A stretch of DNA of 11,089 nt, from the NCBI GenBank assembly GCA_009668925.1, contig SBEK01000134.1, positions 1 through 11,089 of the forward strand, read 5' to 3'. The notes beneath the pieces are model-generated. The model made no database searches and had not been told where the DNA came from. It saw only the letters and a program-made list of their open reading frames with translations. Below, one piece after another: positions 7,304 to 11,089 of the stretch. A program made the position numbers and the translations under genes. The number at the start of each line of letters is the position of its first letter. The first letter of the stretch is position 1. Origin of the DNA: Deltaproteobacteria bacterium (GTDB taxonomy: Bacteria > Desulfobacterota > Syntrophia > Syntrophales > Smithellaceae).

Positions 7304-7645
7304 TTAATCGTTCTTGCGTTTTGGCTTTTTGACGATGTCGGCAAGCCATTCGTTGACGCTCTTTTTTTCCTGCCCGGCGGCGAGTGCCAGAATGCTGTGC
7401 AGCGCGGGGGTCATGCGCACAACCGAGCGGCCGGAGGAAGGCTTTTCCGGCTCTTCGTTTTTTGCGGCGCAGCGATCAAGATAAGCGTCAACGGCTTTCT
7501 CAAAGGCCAGTCTGATTTCCGTCACGGACTCGCCTTGAAATGTTATGGACTCGCGAATATCGGAAACACAGCCGACAAGGCATTGGTCTTTTTCGCTGTA
7601 TTCGACCTTGGCCGAGTAGCCTTTATGGGTCATTGGTTTGTCCAC
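7304..7645 (-). CDS. hicB: HicB-family antitoxin, without adjacent HicA
   Basis: I choose the GTG at 7645 because AAGGGAGGT lies 5 nt upstream; this gives 113 residues. An ATG four codons later (7633) is the alternative. The N-terminal HicB fold reads HKGYSAKVEYSEKDQCLVG (7-25) and ITFQGESVTEIRLAFEKAV (34-52), followed by YLDRC and EEPEKPSSG. The C-terminal ribbon-helix-helix DNA-binding part is RSVVRMTPALHSILALAA (73-90) with SVNEWLADIV (96-105). HicB normally neutralises the HicA mRNA interferase and represses its own operon. No HicA-like frame is seen in the 162 bp upstream or the 190 bp downstream, so this is an orphan, either acting as a stand-alone regulator or left from a lost toxin-antitoxin pair. 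A palindrome and a TTGACA box lie upstream (7784-7811). Confidence 0.85.
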   Translation of the reverse strand: MDKPMTHKGYSAKVEYSEKDQCLVGCVSDIRESITFQGESVTEIRLAFEKAVDAYLDRCAAKNEEPEKPSSGRSVVRMTPALHSILALAAGQEKKSVNEWLADIVKKPKRKND

Positions 7646-7783
7646 GGTTTTACCTCCCTTAAGCGAACCCCTGAGAACCATTCGCTGCCTGTCGCCGGCA
7701 CATCGCGCTTATTTTACCGTTGCAGATTCCGGGAACACATTCGAAGAATACCGGCCGGGATCCTGCGGCAAGCGCCGATCAGC

Positions 7784-7811
7784 TAGTATGATACTAAATG
7801 CCGATTGTCAA
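7784..7811 (-). promoter_or_regulatory. Candidate hicB promoter/operator with 13 bp palindrome
   Basis: TAGTAT-G-ATACTA at 7784-7796 is a perfect palindrome about 140 bp before the HicB start. On the minus strand a perfect TTGACA box (7811-7806) precedes it. A -10-like CATACT (7790-7785, 4 of 6) falls within the palindrome at a short 15 bp spacing. An operator overlapping the -10 box would fit autorepression by a ribbon-helix-helix protein, but the spacing is not ideal. Confidence 0.3.
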
Positions 7812-7816
7812 TGATT
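7796..7816. repeat. 21 bp direct repeat, copy 1
   Basis: This copy matches 9346-9366 at 20 of 21 bases, in the same orientation and exactly 1550 bp apart. It covers the last codons and the stop of the MFS gene. The two copies bracket the whole transporter gene and its upstream flank. Confidence 0.6.
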
Positions 7817-9130
7817 TGCGTTCGTCTGTCCGGCGTGGGGAATTTTCAAAAGCAGGATCAAGGCGTAGGCAACAAGCATGGAAATGACAAAGACCGTGAA
7901 CACGTTCTGATAGGCTGCCAGAGGATAGGCCGTACCTTTCCGGCCGACAAGGTCCATCAGATATCCTGTAAACGGTTGAAAAAGAGCCGCGGCCAGAAAG
8001 CCGGCCGGATTCATGAAGCCGACGGCGGTGCCCGTAAGCCTCGGCGGAAAAAATTCCTTGAGGATGGTCATATACAGAGAAAGCGATCCGCCGGCGAAGA
8101 CGCCCATCAGAAAAAACAACGGAATGACGAAGGCGCTGTTGATCTTTCCGCCCGCAAGAAAAAGCAAACACCAGAAAGTTACAGAGGGAAGCAGCGTCAA
8201 GAGGAGCATCGCCTTTCGACCGATATGCAGCCGATCGGCCAGAATACCGATTATAGGCGACCCGATGATGAAACCCAGCGGCAGGGCCATTAATGTCCCT
8301 CCGGCCTGAAGCCGTGTGTAGCCGTAGACGTCCATCAAGTAGGGGACCGACCATAGCCCTTGAAAGCTGAGGCCCGGCCCGCTGGTGAAAAAATAGGAAA
8401 GGGTGATCATCCAGAAGCCGGGACTCTTGAAAATGATCCCAAAGCCCTTCCCGGCAGCCGGATCGGCAGGCAACGCCGCGGCATCCGGTGCGGGTATCGG
8501 TGGGGGATCGACGACGGGCGGCCAGCCTTTGTCTTCCGGCTTGTCCCGAAGAATCCACCAGGCCAGGACCGCCAGAGGAATTCCAACGCCCGCGATGGCG
8601 ACGAAAGAATAGCGCCAGCCGAGAAGCGTGACCAGGTAGGTCAGGGGCAGGGAGCCCGACAGATTGCCGAGGTTTCCCAGCGCCAGGAAGATGCCGGTCA
8701 CCGTGGCGAATTCCGTGGGTTTGTACCAGCCGGAGAAGATCTTGAGACCCGGAACGAAGATGCCGCCCACACCGATGCCGACCAGGCCCCGGCCGACGCC
8801 GGCCATGAACATATTGGGAGCAAGGGCGAAAACCAGGCAGCCCGCGCAGGCGATGAGGGTGAAGATCGTCGCCACTTTGCGGGGACCGATCGTATCCGAC
8901 AGGATGCCGACGGGAGGCTGGACGGCGGCATAGAGATAGAAATAGGTCGAGGCCATGAAGCCCAGGGCGGTCGCATCGGCCCCGAATTCAATCACCAGAT
9001 CCTTGGCGATGATCGTGGGGGCGATGCGGTGGAGGCAGGCCATGAAATAGATCAGCCCTACGACGCCCACCATCAGCCACCGATAACGAAACAGATCTTT
9101 ATTGAAAGCCATCATACGCAGCCTGGTCAT
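7808..9130 (-). CDS. MFS transporter, 12 transmembrane segments predicted (sugar-phosphate/organic-anion permease-like)
   Basis: This 440-residue major facilitator has hydrophobic helices throughout and two half-domains joined by a Pro/Ala-rich cytoplasmic loop (about 200-230). The loop-2-3 signature motif A is GILSDTIGPRKV (75-86), and its repeat between helices 8 and 9 is GILADRLHIGRKA (295-307). The opening CLHRIAPTIIAKDL (32-45), with a charged arginine at the end of helix 1, is common in the ACS/OPA-like permeases that carry organic anions or sugar phosphates. The substrate cannot be named. Neither the ATG at 9130 nor the ATGs at residues 6 and 7 have a convincing ribosome site, so the exact start is uncertain by a few residues. 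The gene is upstream of HicB on the same strand. The nearby ThDP/dehydrogenase set may use what it imports, but it is not in the same operon. Confidence 0.92.
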   Translation of the reverse strand: MTRLRMMAFNKDLFRYRWLMVGVVGLIYFMACLHRIAPTIIAKDLVIEFGADATALGFMASTYFYLYAAVQPPVGILSDTIGPRKVATIFTLIACAGCLVFALAPNMFMAGVGRGLVGIGVGGIFVPGLKIFSGWYKPTEFATVTGIFLALGNLGNLSGSLPLTYLVTLLGWRYSFVAIAGVGIPLAVLAWWILRDKPEDKGWPPVVDPPPIPAPDAAALPADPAAGKGFGIIFKSPGFWMITLSYFFTSGPGLSFQGLWSVPYLMDVYGYTRLQAGGTLMALPLGFIIGSPIIGILADRLHIGRKAMLLLTLLPSVTFWCLLFLAGGKINSAFVIPLFFLMGVFAGGSLSLYMTILKEFFPPRLTGTAVGFMNPAGFLAAALFQPFTGYLMDLVGRKGTAYPLAAYQNVFTVFVISMLVAYALILLLKIPHAGQTNANH

Positions 9131-9345
9131 TGCGGAAATATGAAACCGAATTCAGTTCTTTTGTCTTTTCAGGTATGGTGATACTGATCCCGATCGCTCT
9201 GAAAAATATCCGTTAAGGAACACCACGCCGGGAAGTACGGCGCGGAAAATCGACGCAACCATTCGGGATGTTTTGACGATGAAACGTTTTAAGACTTTCT
9301 TCCTTACCGGTCAAGAGAATTAAGCGTGATGTTCCCGGAATTCCC

Positions 9346-9366
9346 AAATACCGATTGTCAATGATT
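9346..9366. repeat. 21 bp direct repeat, copy 2
   Basis: This is the partner of 7796-7816 (20 of 21 identical). It lies 216 bp upstream of the MFS start and 30 bp before the GTCATTCCGGC hairpin repeat. The flanking bases of the two copies do not match. Confidence 0.6.
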
Positions 9367-9395
9367 GATGAGTGAGCGGGGCAATGCGCGTATTT

Positions 9396-9430
9396 GTCAT
9401 TCCGGCGGAGGCCGGAATCCAGGAATCTAG
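9396..9430. repeat. GTCATTCCGGC-type dispersed hairpin repeat
   Basis: A perfect 8 bp stem (ATTCCGGC at 9399-9406, GCCGGAAT at 9411-9418) with a 4 nt loop is followed by the sequence CCAGGAATC. This is the widespread intergenic repeat whose reverse translation gives the tell-tale LDSGLRRNDK peptide in spurious frames. It has no T-run on the plus strand, so it is not a clear terminator. Confidence 0.7.
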
Positions 9431-9687
9431 AATGATCAATTTTATTGACATGCAACAGTGATTCATCGTTTAAATGAAAAAAACTTAGTGGTGGCAGTTG
9501 CACCGGGGTGTGCCTTCACTCAATGCCCTCAACTGTGGCGCTAAGCTTGCTACGCTGCATCCGAAAACTCTCCCTTTGGGCCCGAAACAGTTTGCGCATT
9601 ACATTCCGCTTTAAATCAAAGGTGATATCGCGACGGCTAGAACGAGGCACCGCAGGCGTATTGGCAATACGTCGAGGAAGCCGAGGA

Positions 9688-9705
9688 CCCCGGCCTTCGC
9701 CGGGG
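9688..9705. repeat. Strong GC hairpin, repeat-like
   Basis: CCCCGGC pairs perfectly with GCCGGGG across a CTTC loop. Together with flanking GAGGA and CAGG it resembles a half-site of the same class of GC-rich dispersed hairpins as 9396-9430. No T-run follows directly on either strand. Confidence 0.5.
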
Positions 9706-9870
9706 CAGGCTGTGCCAACAAAGATAGCGCTTTGAGTTGAAGTGGAATACTTCGTTGCGCCAAGATCCCCCAACGTCTCGATCATGATTCGCGAAGTCGC
9801 ACCCCGCTGCAACTGCGATTTCTGCAGATGATGGATGGTGAATTGATATTTTTAAGTACCCGACTTTTCC

Positions 9871-9899
9871 TTGATATTATCATCTCATTTCAATATAAT
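9871..9899 (+). promoter_or_regulatory. Near-consensus sigma-70 promoter for the flavoprotein gene
   Basis: TTGATA (9871-9876, 5 of 6) and TATAAT (9894-9899, 6 of 6) are separated by exactly 17 bp in an AT-rich block. Transcription would start near 9906 and leave a leader of about 137 nt before the ATG at 10043. It is the best promoter match I found in the window, which suggests strong, constitutive or post-transcriptionally controlled expression. Confidence 0.65.
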
Positions 9900-10042
9900 T
9901 AACGGCAAATAACATTGCTTATCACTAAGCGTTGGGCAATCTGATCATTACAGGCCAATGTGTTTTCTCTCGCTTTAAATCCGGCAAAGACGCCACAGGA
10001 TATTGGCGTTATTGCATTACGAAAAAGAAAGGATATAACGAT

Positions 10043-10783
10043 ATGAGTTCTGTAGTGCTGGCTATATCAGGTTCCCTGAGAAAGAAGTCGTTCACCGAGA
10101 AAATGCTCGACTTGTGTATCGAGGGAATGGGAGAGAACCTTGAGGTTCACAAATTCTACCCGCACAAGATGAAGATAGGGCCATGCACCAGTTGTTGGTC
10201 CTGTTGGGAGAAGAGGCCGGGTGAGTGTGTTCAGGCGGATGACTTTCAGCAGATCCTTGATGTTTACAAGCGGGCAGATTACTTTCTGCTTTCCGCACCG
10301 CTCTATTTTTTTGATCTGCCCGCTTCAGTCAAAAATGTAATTGACAGGTTTTTCATTGTTCTGGAACCTTCCCAAATTGGGACGGTGAGGGGGGACACTG
10401 ATCACCCCAAGCGTATTGACCGACACCCCAAGGCCGTCCTGATATCGTCCTGCGGCTTTCCGGAAATCGAAAACTTCGACATCCTGAAAAATCATTTTCA
10501 TGTCATCTGCGAACACATGGAATGGAGATGGTCGGGCGACATACTGATCTCTGCCGCTGGTCTGGCCAACGCGCCAATCCTTTTTGACAGGAAGTATGAA
10601 CTCATCAGAAAAGCTGGAGCCGAGTTGATCAAAGGTGAGATATCCAAAGAAACATCGGAGGAGATTGCAGCTCCCGTCATGCCGGCAGAAGACTACCGAC
10701 GTATCGCGACGTTGAACTTCACAGGCGGCCCTGATGCGCAAGCTGAAATTGTGGCAATCGCTATAAAGGCAATGAATCACTGA
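10043..10783 (+). CDS. Iron-sulfur flavoprotein / NAD(P)H-dependent FMN reductase family protein
   Basis: The ATG at 10043 follows AAAGGA by about 10 nt and begins the conserved MSSVVLAISGSLRKKS, so the 37-residue upstream extension to 9932 is rejected; the product has 246 residues. The N-terminal flavodoxin-like strand and phosphate loop (ISGSLRKKSFTEKM, 8-21) bind FMN. A compact cysteine motif follows, CTSCWSCWEKRPGEC (Cys48, Cys51, Cys54, Cys62; C-x2-C-x2-C-x7-C), typical of Isf proteins that hold a 4Fe-4S cluster next to FMN. SAPLYFFDLPASVKNVIDR (84-102) is the usual flavin-contact and dimer region. A C-terminal extension (about 140-246) carries further conserved-looking blocks. Such proteins shuttle electrons between ferredoxin or NAD(P)H and acceptors, or detoxify oxygen species, in anaerobes. 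The gene appears monocistronic, driven by the promoter at 9871-9899. The real partner is unknown. Confidence 0.9.
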   Translation: MSSVVLAISGSLRKKSFTEKMLDLCIEGMGENLEVHKFYPHKMKIGPCTSCWSCWEKRPGECVQADDFQQILDVYKRADYFLLSAPLYFFDLPASVKNVIDRFFIVLEPSQIGTVRGDTDHPKRIDRHPKAVLISSCGFPEIENFDILKNHFHVICEHMEWRWSGDILISAAGLANAPILFDRKYELIRKAGAELIKGEISKETSEEIAAPVMPAEDYRRIATLNFTGGPDAQAEIVAIAIKAMNH

Positions 10784-10800
10784 GCGATGTTTCTTTCAAT

Positions 10801-11089
10801 GTGCGCAGTACGCGTGCAGTAAGGGCGTCCCCATTGGTTCCTCAAAAGAATAATCTGCCCAAGGACCATGCCGAGCTATTGAAACGCGATGAAACAAAGA
10901 AATTCCTGGAGAAGGAAATCGTCGACCAGTTAAAGACGACATACGGCAGCTATGAAATCCCGAGAAAATTCATCTTCATTCCCGAGCCTTTTTCGCTGGA
11001 GAACGGCATGCTGACGCAGACGATGAAATTGAAAAGAAGCAAGGTCTTTGAAAAATACCAGAAAGAGATTAACGCACTTTATGCCAGAT
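10801..11089 (+). pseudogene. C-terminal remnant of an AMP-forming long-chain acyl-CoA synthetase
   Basis: The frame is open from an in-frame TGA at 10744 through the right edge. From about 10849 it reads NLPKDHAELLKRDETKKF, then YEIPRKFIFIPEPFSLENG and MLTQTMKLKRSKVFEKYQ, ending EINALYAR. This is the familiar end of FadD-type acyl-CoA synthetases, including the ENGxLTxTxKLKR block with the lysine used in the adenylation step. The large adenylation domain that should precede it (about 500 residues) is missing, since the flavoprotein gene ends at 10783. There is no ATG before the conserved block and no ribosome site before the in-frame GTG at 10801. I read it as a 5'-deleted remnant joined by rearrangement. 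A short expressed domain protein is possible but less likely. It may continue a few codons past the window. Confidence 0.72.

Larger units (their letters stand above)
9131..9870. other. Long gene-poor region with repeat-derived sequence
   Basis: This stretch of about 740 bp carries no convincing gene. Frames at 9213-9503 and 9516-9812 (minus) and 9508-9735 (plus) lack ribosome sites and family patterns, and they contain repeat-derived peptide runs such as FLDSGLRRNDK. It holds the second 21 bp repeat copy (9346-9366) and hairpins at 9399-9418 and 9688-9705. No tRNA or transposase remnant was recognised. Confidence 0.5.

Noticed and set aside
8360..9181. 273-codon plus-strand frame opposite the MFS gene
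   Set aside because: It is a low-complexity Arg/Gly/Asp/Glu-rich antisense shadow of a transporter with clear motifs on the minus strand.
9213..9812. Minus-strand frames of 96 and 98 codons in the gene-poor region
   Set aside because: They have no ribosome site, are repeat-derived in part (LDSGLRRNDK-type peptide), and show no recognisable family.
9899..9945. Integron attC-like end (GCGTTGGGC, fitting GTTRRRY) between the promoter and the flavoprotein gene
   Set aside because: No complementary RYYYAAC partner box lies at a proper distance upstream, and no second site follows the gene, so the cassette architecture is absent.
1..11089. CRISPR array, tRNA or rRNA genes, transposase
   Set aside because: I saw no regularly spaced repeats, no tRNA-like TPsiC/anticodon arrangement, no rRNA sequence and no transposase motif on either strand by eye.

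Overview
The window looks like part of the chromosome of an anaerobic, metabolically versatile bacterium. The best guess is the Desulfobacterota/Deltaproteobacteria. This rests on the style of the genes (acyl-CoA and ThDP catabolic enzymes, an iron-sulfur flavoprotein), GC-rich codon use, and short dispersed palindromic repeats of the 'GTCATTGCGA' and 'GTCATTCCGGC' kinds. No rRNA or marker gene fixes the taxonomy.

Layout. On the minus strand at the left edge lie an amidohydrolase-like TIM-barrel gene (cut by the window edge) and, upstream of it, a complete M29 metallo-aminopeptidase. A 388 bp divergent intergenic region with a perfect 19 bp palindrome separates them from a plus-strand set: a small SCP2-like protein, a ThDP-dependent decarboxylase/lyase, a zinc-dependent medium-chain alcohol dehydrogenase and a VOC (glyoxalase/methylmalonyl-CoA epimerase-like) protein. 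A 92 bp nested palindromic repeat sits between the ThDP enzyme and the dehydrogenase. The dehydrogenase and VOC genes are 16 bp apart with strong Shine-Dalgarno sites. Next come three minus-strand genes in the order MFS transporter, orphan HicB antitoxin, divergent CinA C-terminal protein. After about 900 bp with little coding signal (two repeat-like hairpins, then a near-consensus sigma-70 promoter) lies a plus-strand iron-sulfur flavoprotein/NAD(P)H-dependent FMN reductase. The right edge holds only the C-terminal tail of an AMP-forming acyl-CoA synthetase whose adenylation body is absent, so it looks like a rearrangement remnant.

How the genes may work together (inference). The ThDP enzyme would make or break a C-C bond next to a carbonyl. 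The zinc dehydrogenase could oxidise or reduce the resulting alcohol, aldehyde or ketone. The VOC protein could isomerise or otherwise process a related acyl or keto intermediate, the SCP2-like protein could bind a hydrophobic or acyl-CoA ligand, and the nearby MFS permease could import a substrate. The substrate cannot be read from sequence alone. Nothing here is proof of a new system; the ThDP/ADH/VOC module is the most promising candidate for an undescribed small pathway. The main genome-evolution signals are the truncated synthetase, the orphan HicB and the pair of 21 bp direct repeats around the transporter.
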